Shown here: in pieces, positions 32,831 to 40,775 of the stretch
How the letters are laid out: every line of letters starts with the position of its first letter
Numbering within the stretch: position 1 is the first letter of the stretch
Assembly: GCA_035552775.1 (NCBI GenBank)
Contig: DASZKW010000068.1
Span: 1-64,000, forward strand
Direction of reading: 5' to 3'
DNA: 64,000 nt
DNA from: DASZKW01 sp035552775
Lineage (GTDB): Bacteria > Actinomycetota > Acidimicrobiia > Acidimicrobiales > Palsa-688
Notes under the pieces: model-generated
Databases searched by the model: none
The model's input: only the letters and a program-made list of their open reading frames with translations
What the model was told of the DNA's origin: nothing
Position numbers and translations under genes: made by a program

Positions 32831-34576
32831 ATGACCATGAGCGACAGGTACAAGTGGATAGCACTGTCAAACACGACCATCGGCATCCTGATGGTCACCA
32901 TCAGCGGGTCGATCACCCTCATCTCGCTGCCCGACATCTTCAGGGGCATCGACCTCAACCCGCTGACGCCCGGCAACACGAGCTACTTCCTGTGGCTCCT
33001 CATGGGCTTCCTGCTCGTCACTTCCGTGCTGGTGGTCAGCCTCGGCCGGGTCGGTGACATGTACGGGCGGGTGAGGATGTACAACTTCGGCTTCGCCATC
33101 TTCACGGTGTTCTCCATCCTGCTCTCGGTGACATGGATGACCGGCGCGGCGGGCGCCCTGTGGCTCATCATCCTCCGGCTGTTCCAAGGCGTCGGGGGCG
33201 CCTTCCTCTTCGCCAACTCGAGCGCCATCATCACCGACGCCTTCCCCGAGAACGAGCGCGGCCTGGCCCTGGGGATCAACGGGGTGGCTGCCATCGGCGG
33301 GTCGTTCATCGGCCTGATAGTCGGGGGACTGCTGGCCCCGATCGAGTGGCGGCTCGTGTTCTTGGTGTCCGTGCCGTTCGGTGTGTTCGGCACCGTGTGG
33401 GCCTACCTCAAGCTGCGCGACAACGGCGTGCGCATCCCGGCCAAGATCGACTGGTGGGGCAACGTCACCTTCGCCATCGGCTTGGTCTCGTTGCTGACCG
33501 GCATCGTCTACGGCATCTCGCCCTACGGCGGTCACACCATGGGCTGGACCAATCCCGGGGTGATCGCCGCCATCGTCGGGGGGATCATGACCCTCGCCGT
33601 TTTCGCCTGGGTGGAGCGCCGCGTCGCCGACCCCATGTTCCACCTGCCCCTGTTCAAGATACGGGCGTTCGCCGCCGGCAACCTGGCCGGGCTGCTCGCC
33701 GCCCTCGGGCGGGGAGGCCTGCAGTTCATGCTCATCATCTGGTTGCAGGGCATCTGGTTGCCCCAGCACGGCTACTCGTTCTCGTCGACGCCGCTGTGGG
33801 CCGCCATCTACATGATCCCGCTCACGGTCGGCTTCTTGATCGCCGGCCCCGTGTCGGGGTGGCTCACCGACCGCTACGGCGCCCGGCCCTTCGCCACCGG
33901 CGGGATGATCGGCTCCGCCGCCGCGTTCGCCCTGCTCGAGTTGTTGCCCATGAACTTCGGCTTTGTCTGGTTCGCCCTGCTGCTGCTGCTCATGGGCCTG
34001 TCGATGGGGCTGTTCTCCTCACCAAACCGGGCAGGGGTGATGAACAGCCTGCCGCCCGACCAGCGCGGTGCGGGCGCCGGGATGATGACCACGTTCCAGA
34101 ACGCGGCGCAGGTGCTGTCGATCGGGGTGTTCTTCACCGTCATCACCATCGGCCTGGCCGCCACCCTCCCCGGCCATCTCTACAGCGGTTTGGTGGCCCA
34201 CGGCGTCCCCGCCGGCGCCGCCCGAACCGTCGCCAACGAGCCGCCGATCGGCGCCTTGTTCTCGGCCTTTCTCGGCTTCAACCCCATCCATCAACTGCTG
34301 CCGGCCTCGGTGCTCGCCCACCTCCCCGCCGGTCAGGCCGCGGTGCTGACGGGACAGTCATTCTTCCCCCGGCTCATCTCGGCGCCGTTCGCCACCGGGC
34401 TGCACTACGCCTTCGACTTCGCCGTCGCCGCATCGGTGATCGCCGCCGTGGCGTCGTGGATGCGGGGCAAGCGTTACGTCCACCCCCTGGGCGGCGAACA
34501 GAGCTCTGCCGGCGGCCGTGCCGTCGGCGAAGCGGACGCCCCCGCCGGCGAGCAGCAATCCGTCTCAGTGGGTTGA
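32831..34576 (+). CDS. MFS transporter, 14-helix DHA2 drug-resistance type
   Basis: A 581-residue inner-membrane transporter divergent from the LprG-like gene. Features are TTIGILMVTISGSITLISLPDIF in helix 1, LGRVGDMYGRVRMYNFGF in loop 2-3, LFQGVGGAFLFANSSAIITDAF and GINGVAAIGGSFIGLIVGG (antiporter motif C type) in helix 5, and YGARPFATGG in the second half. The C-terminal 40 residues are charged and Ala/Gly-rich. Drug or lipid export is the family expectation; no substrate is implied by the sequence. It ends 61 bp before cysD, without obvious link to sulfate. Confidence 0.88.
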   Translation: MTMSDRYKWIALSNTTIGILMVTISGSITLISLPDIFRGIDLNPLTPGNTSYFLWLLMGFLLVTSVLVVSLGRVGDMYGRVRMYNFGFAIFTVFSILLSVTWMTGAAGALWLIILRLFQGVGGAFLFANSSAIITDAFPENERGLALGINGVAAIGGSFIGLIVGGLLAPIEWRLVFLVSVPFGVFGTVWAYLKLRDNGVRIPAKIDWWGNVTFAIGLVSLLTGIVYGISPYGGHTMGWTNPGVIAAIVGGIMTLAVFAWVERRVADPMFHLPLFKIRAFAAGNLAGLLAALGRGGLQFMLIIWLQGIWLPQHGYSFSSTPLWAAIYMIPLTVGFLIAGPVSGWLTDRYGARPFATGGMIGSAAAFALLELLPMNFGFVWFALLLLLMGLSMGLFSSPNRAGVMNSLPPDQRGAGAGMMTTFQNAAQVLSIGVFFTVITIGLAATLPGHLYSGLVAHGVPAGAARTVANEPPIGALFSAFLGFNPIHQLLPASVLAHLPAGQAAVLTGQSFFPRLISAPFATGLHYAFDFAVAASVIAAVASWMRGKRYVHPLGGEQSSAGGRAVGEADAPAGEQQSVSVG

Positions 34577-34637
34577 GGGCTGCGGAAGGCACGCTCCCCG
34601 TGCCCCGAGATGCGCAAGGGCGGCGGGTGCGGCCACA

Positions 34638-35567
34638 ATGGTGACCGTGACGGTCGGTTTTCTTTCCCACACCGATACCGAGCTCGACGAGCTCGAGTAT
34701 GAGTCGATCTTCATCTTCCGGGAGGTGGTGGCCAGCCTCGAGCGCCCCGCTTTGTTGTTCTCAGGCGGGAAGGACTCGATCACCATGCTGCGCCTCGCCG
34801 AGAAGGCGTTCCGCCCGGCGCGCATCCCGTTCCCGATCGTGCACATCGACACGGGGCACAACTTCACCGAGGTCATCGAGTTCCGGGACCGCCGGGTGGC
34901 CGAGCTCGGGGTGAGCCTGGTGGTGGGGTCGGTGCAGGAGTCGATCGACCAGGGCCGGGTGAGCGAGGAGACGGGCCCCAAGGCCAGCCGCAACCGCCTC
35001 CAGAGCGTGACCCTGCTCGACACCATCGCCGCCCACGGCTACGAGGCGGTCTTCGGGGGGGGACGGCGCGACGAGGACAAGGCGCGGGCCAAGGAGCGCA
35101 TCTTCAGCTTCCGGGACGACTTCGGCCAGTGGGACCCGAAAAACCAGCGCCCCGAGCTGTGGAACCTCTACAACGGGCGCCACCGCAGCGGTGAGCACAT
35201 CCGGGTCTTCCCGATCAGCAACTGGACCGAGCTCGACATCTGGAACTACGTCAAGAGGGAGTCATTGGAGCTGCCCTCGATCTACTTCGCCCATCACCGC
35301 CAGGTCTTCCTGCGCGACAACATGTGGCTGGCGGTCACCCCGCACATGACAGTTCTCGACGGCGAGGAGCCCGAGGAGCGGTTGGTGCGCTTCCGCACCG
35401 TCGGCGACGCCTCGTGCACCGGTGCGGTGGAGTCGGCGGCGGCCACCATCGACCAGGTCATAGCCGAGGTGGCGGCCAGCCGGGTGACCGAGCGCGGCGC
35501 CACGCGCGCCGACGACCGGTTCAACGAGGCAGCCATGGAGGACCGCAAGAAGGAGGGCTACTTCTAG
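34638..35567 (+). CDS. cysD: Sulfate adenylyltransferase subunit 2 (CysD)
   Basis: Catalytic ATP sulfurylase subunit, 309 residues, making APS from sulfate and ATP with the GTPase CysN. The PP-loop is ALLFSGGKDSITMLRLAEKAF near residue 40, with HIDTGHNFTEVIEFRD, ETGPKASRNRLQSVTLLD, FGGGRRDEDKARAKER, RHRSGEHIRVFPISNWTELDIWNY and the C-terminal MEDRKKEGYF, all diagnostic. The ATG at 34638 (MVTVTVGFLSHTDTELDELE) is preferred; the frame is open upstream without similarity. It is followed after 2 bp by cysN. Confidence 0.95.
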   Translation: MVTVTVGFLSHTDTELDELEYESIFIFREVVASLERPALLFSGGKDSITMLRLAEKAFRPARIPFPIVHIDTGHNFTEVIEFRDRRVAELGVSLVVGSVQESIDQGRVSEETGPKASRNRLQSVTLLDTIAAHGYEAVFGGGRRDEDKARAKERIFSFRDDFGQWDPKNQRPELWNLYNGRHRSGEHIRVFPISNWTELDIWNYVKRESLELPSIYFAHHRQVFLRDNMWLAVTPHMTVLDGEEPEERLVRFRTVGDASCTGAVESAAATIDQVIAEVAASRVTERGATRADDRFNEAAMEDRKKEGYF

Positions 35568-35569
35568 GC

Positions 35570-36823
35570 ATGGCGATGCTCCGTTTCGCCACCGCCGGCT
35601 CCGTCGACGACGGCAAGTCGACGCTCATAGGGCGCCTCCTGCTCGACTCCAAGCAGATCTTTGAGGACCAGTTGGAGGCCGTCGAGCGGACCAGCGCAGC
35701 CAGGGGCTTCGACTACACCAACCTGGCGCTGCTCACCGACGGCCTGCGCGCCGAGCGGGAGCAGGGCATCACCATCGACGTGGCCTACCGCTACTTCGCC
35801 ACACCGCGGCGCAAGTTCATCATCGCCGACACACCCGGCCACGTTCAGTACACCCGGAACATGGTGACGGGGGCGTCAAACGCCCACCTGGCGCTGGTGC
35901 TCATCGACGCCCGCAAGGGGATGACCGAGCAGTCCCACCGCCACGCGGTGATCGCCTCGCTGCTCCAGGTGAGACATGTCGTCGTCTGCGTCAACAAGAT
36001 GGACCTGGTCGACTTCGCCGAGGACGCCTTCGAGCGGGTCCGCGACGCATTCACCGCCTTCGCCGCCAAGCTCGAGGTCACCGACGTCACGTTCGTGCCC
36101 ATCTCCGCCCTCCACGGCGACAACGTCACCAGCCACTCACCGAACACCCCGTGGTACGGCGGCCCGACGCTGCTGTGGCACCTGGAGAACGTTTACATCG
36201 GCTCGGACCGCAACCTCATCGACCCCCGGTTCCCGGTTCAGTATGTCATCCGTCCCATGTCCTACGAACACCATGACTACCGGGGCTACGCCGGCGAGGT
36301 GGCGGGCGGCGCCTTCCGCGCCGGCGACGAGGTGCTGGTCCTGCCGTCGGGGTTCACCACCACCGTCTCGGCGGTGGAGGTCGCCGGCGAGGCGGTGCCC
36401 GAAGCGGTACCGCCGATGAGCGCCACCCTTCGCCTGACCGAGGAGATCGACGTTGGCCGGGGCGACATGATCTGCCGGGTGTCCAACGCCCCCAGCGTGG
36501 CCCAGGACGTGGAGGCCATGGTGTGCTGGTTCGACGAGAAGCCGCTCGTGGAACGGGCCCGCTTCGAGATCCGCCACACCACCCGCACGTCCCGCGCCTT
36601 TGTGACCAAGCTGCACTACCGCCTCGACGTCAACACCTTGCACCGAGACGACGACGCCGGGCGCCTGGAGCTCAACGACGTCGGGCGGATCACCCTTCGC
36701 AGCGCGCAGCCCCTGATGTTCGACCCCTATCGTCGCAACCGGCGCACGGGCAGTTTCATCCTGGTCGACGAGGCCACCAACGCCACGGTGGGGGCGGGGA
36801 TGATCATGGGCGAAGCCGAGTGA
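35570..36823 (+). CDS. cysN: Sulfate adenylyltransferase subunit 1, GTPase (CysN)
   Basis: Elongation-factor-like GTPase that drives the CysD reaction, 417 residues. G1 is GSVDDGKSTLIGRLLLDS at residues 8-25, followed by the CysN-specific AERERGITIDVAYRYF-type G2 (here AEREQGITIDVAYRY), G3 DTPGHVQYTRNM, and G4 NKMDLVDF, then SALHGDNV. The C-terminal beta domains end GSFILVDEATNATVGAGMI, as in other CysN. There is no fused CysC domain; instead a separate cysC gene starts within the stop codon (GTGA). The ATG at 35570 starts right at the conserved core. Confidence 0.95.
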   Translation: MAMLRFATAGSVDDGKSTLIGRLLLDSKQIFEDQLEAVERTSAARGFDYTNLALLTDGLRAEREQGITIDVAYRYFATPRRKFIIADTPGHVQYTRNMVTGASNAHLALVLIDARKGMTEQSHRHAVIASLLQVRHVVVCVNKMDLVDFAEDAFERVRDAFTAFAAKLEVTDVTFVPISALHGDNVTSHSPNTPWYGGPTLLWHLENVYIGSDRNLIDPRFPVQYVIRPMSYEHHDYRGYAGEVAGGAFRAGDEVLVLPSGFTTTVSAVEVAGEAVPEAVPPMSATLRLTEEIDVGRGDMICRVSNAPSVAQDVEAMVCWFDEKPLVERARFEIRHTTRTSRAFVTKLHYRLDVNTLHRDDDAGRLELNDVGRITLRSAQPLMFDPYRRNRRTGSFILVDEATNATVGAGMIMGEAE

Positions 36824-37536
36824 GTGCCGGCGTTTCGCCGGGGGTGGGGGCGCCGTCCGGGGTGGGCGTTTCGCAGGGGCTGGGCGTTTCGCCGGAGGCG
36901 GGGGCGCCGAGCGGGGTGGGGGCGCCGTCCGGGGTTGGCGTTTCGCCGGGGGTGGTGTGGCACCCTTCGTCGGTGGCGCGGTCCGAGCGGTGGGCGGCGT
37001 CACGTCTGGGCGGGGTGACGGTTTGGTTCACCGGATTGTCGGGGTCGGGCAAGTCGACGATCGCCGACCGGCTGGGGCGCCTCCTGGTCGCCTCGGGTCG
37101 GGCGTGCTACCTGCTCGATGGGGACAACCTGCGTCACGGCCTCAACGGCGACCTCGGCTTCGACTCCACCAGCCGGACCGAGAACGTCCGCCGCACGGGC
37201 GAGGTCGCCGCCCTCATGGCCGACGCCGGCATCGCCGTGCTGGTGCCGGTCATCAGCCCCTACCGGGCCGGCCGCCTCGCCGTGCGCCAGCTCCACGCTG
37301 CCGCCGGCCTGGCGTTCGTGGAGGTCTACGTCGACACGCCCCTCGCGGTGTGCGAGACCCGCGACCCCAAGGGGCTCTATCGCCGGGCCCGTGCCGGCGA
37401 GTTGAGCGGTTTCACCGGGATCGACGACCCTTACGAGGTGCCCGAGCATCCGGACCTGGTGCTGCGACCAGACGCCCCGCCCGACCAGCTGGCGGCACGG
37501 GTGGCAGCGGCGGTGGAGGCCCTCGCCGGCCATTAG
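36820..37536 (+). CDS. cysC: Adenylylsulfate (APS) kinase with an N-terminal hexapeptide-repeat extension
   Basis: Phosphorylates APS to PAPS. The kinase domain starts near residue 63 (GGVTVWFTGLSGSGKSTIAD, P-loop), followed by CYLLDGDNLRHGLNGDLGF, NVRRTGEVAALMADAG, VISPYRAGR, DTPLAVCETRDPKGLYRRA and FTGIDDPYEVPEHPDL, all typical. The total is 238 residues where stand-alone CysC is near 200, because residues 4-45 are seven hexapeptides of type GVSPGV/GAPSGV. The GTG at 36820 overlaps cysN's stop. A start beyond the repeats (for example a GTG near 36957) cannot be excluded, in which case the array would be untranslated spacer. Confidence 0.9.
   Translation: MSAGVSPGVGAPSGVGVSQGLGVSPEAGAPSGVGAPSGVGVSPGVVWHPSSVARSERWAASRLGGVTVWFTGLSGSGKSTIADRLGRLLVASGRACYLLDGDNLRHGLNGDLGFDSTSRTENVRRTGEVAALMADAGIAVLVPVISPYRAGRLAVRQLHAAAGLAFVEVYVDTPLAVCETRDPKGLYRRARAGELSGFTGIDDPYEVPEHPDLVLRPDAPPDQLAARVAAAVEALAGH
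36829..36954. repeat. 18-bp array between cysN and the CysC kinase core, 7 units
   Basis: Seven 18-bp units start at GGC 36829. They are two alternating types, ggcgtttcgccgggggtg (GVSPGV) and ggggcgccgtccggggtg (GAPSGV), with point changes. They are in frame with cysC from the GTG at 36820. Confidence 0.9.
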
Positions 37537-37590
37537 GACGTGAGGCCATTGCATTTGGTACAACACCAAATCGGACTCGGTCGATCCCGC

Positions 37591-38502
37591 TCATCCCACC
37601 CCGGGCGTCGAGGTGGTTGTCGTGGTGGCTGTCGTGGACAGCGTCGTGGTCGTCGTAGTTTCCGGCGCCGTCGTGGCCGTGGAGGCACTAGGGACTGCCG
37701 TGGTCGATGACTTCGGTGCGAGCGACGTCGCGTTCGTGGTGGAGGTGGTGGTCGATGGCAGCGTCGAGGTGGTGGGCCCTGTCGGGGACGGCGGGGGGTT
37801 GGGCGAACTGCTGGGTGACGACGGGTTCAGGCTGATCCCCCCGGAGTCGTTGCTATTGCCGACCACATGGGCGAGAGGCGAGCCCACCAACAGCTCGATG
37901 ACGGTGATGGTGCCGATGGCGAGCAGAAAGACGGTGGCCAGGCCGGCGAGCACTTGCCACCGACCCACCCTGCGCCATCCGGTGATCGTGTGGCCGGCGA
38001 TCACCGTGTGCTCGCGCTGATCGCCGGTTGCCCGCAGGGTGGTCGGCGCCGGCTCCTGCGCCGTGGCCGGCTCCTGCGTGGTGGCCGGCTCCTGCGCCGT
38101 GGCCGGCTCCTGCGCCGGCTCGGGCTCCGGTTCCGGTGGCCTCACCCCTACGGGGTGGCGGAGAGCGTCAGTGGGAGCGACAGCCTCCATGCGGGCGGCG
38201 GCTGATTCCTGGGTGACAGCGTGGGCGACCGAAGCCCGCATCTGCGCCAGCTGGGCTCGGGTGCGGCGGATCCCCGTGGCGTACAGGGCGCTCGCCGTGG
38301 TCGCCACGATGCTGACCAGCGCCGTGCCGATGATGGTGCCGGCCACCCCGAAGTAGGAGGCCACCACCGCAGCCGACACAGAGGCGAGCGCGGACGCCGC
38401 CACCTGGGCCGGGCTGAGGCCGATCCTCGGTTGCTCCGCCCTGTGCAGCGCCTCCGTCTTGTCGCCCGCCGGCGACTGGGACGTGGTGGTTGGGTCGCTC
38501 AT
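37591..38502 (-). CDS. Two-helix membrane protein with repeat linker and Thr/Ser-rich tail, function unknown
   Basis: A 303-residue protein with no recognisable enzymatic domain. Helix 1 lies near residues 33-70 (AASALASVSAAVVASYFGVAGTIIG... is two hydrophobic stretches), then a cytoplasmic part with four hexapeptides of type AQEPAT, then helix 2 near 185-208 (WQVLAGLATVFLLAIGTITV), then an outside tail of about 90 residues that is almost all Ser, Thr and Pro, likely a glycosylated wall-spanning stalk. The N-terminal 30 residues are polar. The linker array is again 18 bp in period. Convergent with cysC. Confidence 0.78.
   Translation of the reverse strand: MSDPTTTSQSPAGDKTEALHRAEQPRIGLSPAQVAASALASVSAAVVASYFGVAGTIIGTALVSIVATTASALYATGIRRTRAQLAQMRASVAHAVTQESAAARMEAVAPTDALRHPVGVRPPEPEPEPAQEPATAQEPATTQEPATAQEPAPTTLRATGDQREHTVIAGHTITGWRRVGRWQVLAGLATVFLLAIGTITVIELLVGSPLAHVVGNSNDSGGISLNPSSPSSSPNPPPSPTGPTTSTLPSTTTSTTNATSLAPKSSTTAVPSASTATTAPETTTTTTLSTTATTTTTSTPGVG
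38051..38122. repeat. 18-bp in-frame array in the membrane-protein gene, 4 units
   Basis: Four 18-bp units (ggctcctgcgccgtggcc and variants on the plus strand) at 38051, 38069, 38087 and 38105 encode (A/T)QEPAT repeats on the minus strand. Confidence 0.88.
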
Positions 38503-38669
38503 CTCTTGGCGTGCTCGGCGCCCCCGTCGTCGTACACCCTACCGGCCCTCAACCCGGGGGCAAGGCGCATCCACGGCGCGGAAGACGCCGGACTGGGCGG
38601 AGTTGACGCGGTCTTCGAAGCCAAGTCCAGTCCGGGTCTGTACCGATCAGCCGGTTGTCGCAGCGATCC

Positions 38670-38990
38670 TCAGCCGATGGCGACCACCGGCTTGTTGAGG
38701 TGGTGGCCGCGCTCGGAGCCGTAGAACGGTGCGTTGCCGTAGGTGAAGATACCGCCGTCGGAAGCCACTTCTCGGTAGCCGCCGAGGTTGGGGCCGATCT
38801 AACCAGCGCTGACCGTGTCGGAGACGCGGATGACCTGGCCGCTCAACCCCGACGGTACGTTGGGGTCGCCGCTGCCCTGGATGATGCCCAGGTTGGACAT
38901 GTACATGGAGCCGTCCTTGGCCACGGCCAGGCGCCAGCGGTACAACCCGAAAGTCAATTCCTCGAATGCCGAAACGGCCCCGGCGTACGT
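38670..38990 (-). pseudogene. Decayed gene: end of a ScyD-like domain, in-frame TAG, then one secreted DGG-F-YG repeat
   Basis: On the minus strand, from about 38990, a frame reads AFEELTFGLYRWRLAVAKDG, SMYMSNLGIIQGSGDPN, SGQVIRVSDTVSAG and then meets TAG at 38801-38799. In the same frame after the TAG it continues with LGGYREVASDGGIFTYGNAP, FYGSERGHHLNKPVVAIG and ends in TGA at 38672-38670. The second part is plainly the same repeat as in the secreted RHS protein at 49362 (DGGVFSFGDAGFYGSEGG). The first part resembles the C-terminus of ScyD/ScyE-type proteins. No N-terminal part precedes it. The rest of the gap 38503-39021 holds nothing else I can support. Confidence 0.6.
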
Positions 38991-39021
38991 CGTACAGAGA
39001 GGGTTTAGGGGACAATGGGGC

Positions 39022-39612
39022 ATGGCCAGCGCCCTTTTGATCGTCGACGTGCAACGGGATTTCTGCGAAGGAGGCAGCCTCGCTGTCGCCGGGGGCGCCC
39101 GGGTCGCCGGCGCCATAAGCGACCTCGTCGCCCGCCGGCCTGGCGGCTGGGACCTGGTGGTCGCCACCCGGGACTGGCACGACGACCCCGGCGACCACTT
39201 TGCCCCCGACGGCTCCGCCCCCGACTACCGCGCCACGTGGCCGGTGCATTGCCGGGCCGGCAGCGTCGGCGCCGAATTCCACCCTGCCCTGCGACTTCCA
39301 GCCGGCACCGTCGTGGTGTCCAAGGGCGCCCACGCCGCCGCATTCAGCGGGTTCGAGGGACTCGACGCCGCCGGCCGCCCGCTCGCCGCCGTAATATCCG
39401 CCGCCGGCGTCGACAGCGTCGACGTGGCCGGGCTCGCCACCAGCTACTGCGTCCGGGCGACGGCGGCCGACGCCGTACGAGCCGGCCTGCGGACCCGGCT
39501 ATTCACCGACCTGTGCGCGGACGTCGATCCCGCCCAAACTCCTGCCACCCTCGACGAGCTTGGCGCTGGCGGGGTGGAGCTCGCGACCTCGGGGGAGGTG
39601 GCGGCGCCCTAG
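39022..39612 (+). CDS. pncA: Nicotinamidase (isochorismatase family)
   Basis: Hydrolyses nicotinamide to nicotinate for NAD recycling in the cytosol. The 196-residue protein has the catalytic triad in the usual places: Asp9 in LLIVDVQRDFCEGG, Lys101 in VVVSKGAHAAAFSGFEG, and Cys143 in GLATSYCVRATAADAVRAG. The metal site is TRDWHDDPGDHFAPDG and is typical of nicotinamidases rather than other isochorismatases. The ATG at 39022 is directly at the conserved core. It has no operon partner. Confidence 0.92.
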   Translation: MASALLIVDVQRDFCEGGSLAVAGGARVAGAISDLVARRPGGWDLVVATRDWHDDPGDHFAPDGSAPDYRATWPVHCRAGSVGAEFHPALRLPAGTVVVSKGAHAAAFSGFEGLDAAGRPLAAVISAAGVDSVDVAGLATSYCVRATAADAVRAGLRTRLFTDLCADVDPAQTPATLDELGAGGVELATSGEVAAP

Positions 39613-39648
39613 GCTGCAGACCGTGGGGACGATGAGGAAGGGAGTGCC

Positions 39649-40764
39649 ATGCGCACGAAGGCCGCGATCCTTTGGGAGTTAGGCAAGGAATGGAGCGTCG
39701 AGGAGATCGACCTCGACGCTCCCAAGCAGGGCGAAGTCCTCGTCCGCTTGGCCGCCTCGGGCCTGTGTCACTCCGATGAGCACCTCGTCACCGGTGACCT
39801 ACCATTCGAGTTGCCCATCATCGGAGGTCACGAGGGCGCAGGCGTCGTCGAGGAGGCGGGCCCGGGAGTGACGGGGCTTGCGGAGGGCGACCGCGTGGTC
39901 TTCGGCTTCATCCCCGCGTGCGGGCGCTGCCCGTCCTGCTCGACCGGCCACCAGAACCTGTGCGATCTGGGCATGCTCCTCGCCGGGGGTAAGCAGGCCG
40001 GCGACGGCACGTCACGCCACCACTCCGGGGGCAAGGACCTGAATCTGATGTGCCTGCTCGGCACCTTCGCCCACCACACGGTGGTCAACGAGGCGAGCTG
40101 CATCAAGCTCGAAGACGACGTGCCTCTTGACCGGGCGTGCCTGCTCGGCTGCGGCGTGGTCACCGGCTGGGGGTCGGCCGTATACGCGGCCGAGGTGACC
40201 CCCGGGGACACCGTAGCCGTCGTAGGCGTGGGCGGCATCGGCGCCAACGCCGTTCAAGGGGCCCGCTTGGCCGGCGCGCAGCGCATCATCGCCATCGACC
40301 CGATCGAGAGCAAGCGCACCAGGGCCGAGGGCTTAGGGGCCACCCACACCGCCCCGTCACTGGAAGAGGCCCTTCCCCTCATCGGGGACCTAACCCTTGG
40401 GCGCATGGCCAACAAGGTGATCATGTCCATGGGTGTGGGCGACGGCCAACTCCTCGCCGGCGCCCTGGCCATCACCGCCAAGCGTGGCCGGGTGGTGATC
40501 ACCAACATCCATCCGTTCATGGAGATGACCGCCGCGGTGAGCCTGCTCGACCTGACGCTGATGGAGAAGCAGGTGGTCGGCTCGTTGTTCGGCTCGGCCA
40601 ACCCGCGCGCCGACATCCCCAAGTTGATCGGCCTGTGGAAGGCGGGTCAGCTCGACATAGACAGCCTTGTCACCCAGACCTACACCCTCGACCAGGTCAA
40701 TACGGGTTACGAGGACATGCGTTCGGGTGACAACATCCGCGGCGTCATGGTTTACGACCAATAG
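39649..40764 (+). CDS. NDMA-dependent alcohol dehydrogenase (zinc family)
   Basis: A 371-residue zinc alcohol dehydrogenase of the nitroso-dimethylaniline-dependent family, which keeps its nicotinamide bound and hands electrons to an external acceptor. Features are catalytic zinc ligands in SGLCHSDEHLVTG and IGGHEGAGVVEE, structural zinc in ACGRCPSCSTGHQNLCDLG, and cofactor motif AVVGVGGIGANAVQGA. The KTKAAIL-type start (here RTKAAILWELGKEWSVEEID) and NIRGVMVYDQ end are typical. Such enzymes often depend on mycofactocin; no mycofactocin gene is in the window. It starts from ATG after GGAAGGGAG. Its substrate could be an alcohol or aldehyde from fatty acid or terpenoid catabolism; the acyl-CoA ligase follows closely. 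Confidence 0.92.
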   Translation: MRTKAAILWELGKEWSVEEIDLDAPKQGEVLVRLAASGLCHSDEHLVTGDLPFELPIIGGHEGAGVVEEAGPGVTGLAEGDRVVFGFIPACGRCPSCSTGHQNLCDLGMLLAGGKQAGDGTSRHHSGGKDLNLMCLLGTFAHHTVVNEASCIKLEDDVPLDRACLLGCGVVTGWGSAVYAAEVTPGDTVAVVGVGGIGANAVQGARLAGAQRIIAIDPIESKRTRAEGLGATHTAPSLEEALPLIGDLTLGRMANKVIMSMGVGDGQLLAGALAITAKRGRVVITNIHPFMEMTAAVSLLDLTLMEKQVVGSLFGSANPRADIPKLIGLWKAGQLDIDSLVTQTYTLDQVNTGYEDMRSGDNIRGVMVYDQ

Positions 40765-40775
40765 GCAGTCCGTCG

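Noticed and set aside
36523..36819. Upstream extension of the cysC frame into cysN
   Set aside because: It is the wrong frame of cysN, with no similarity; the GTG at 36820 is in a classic overlap.
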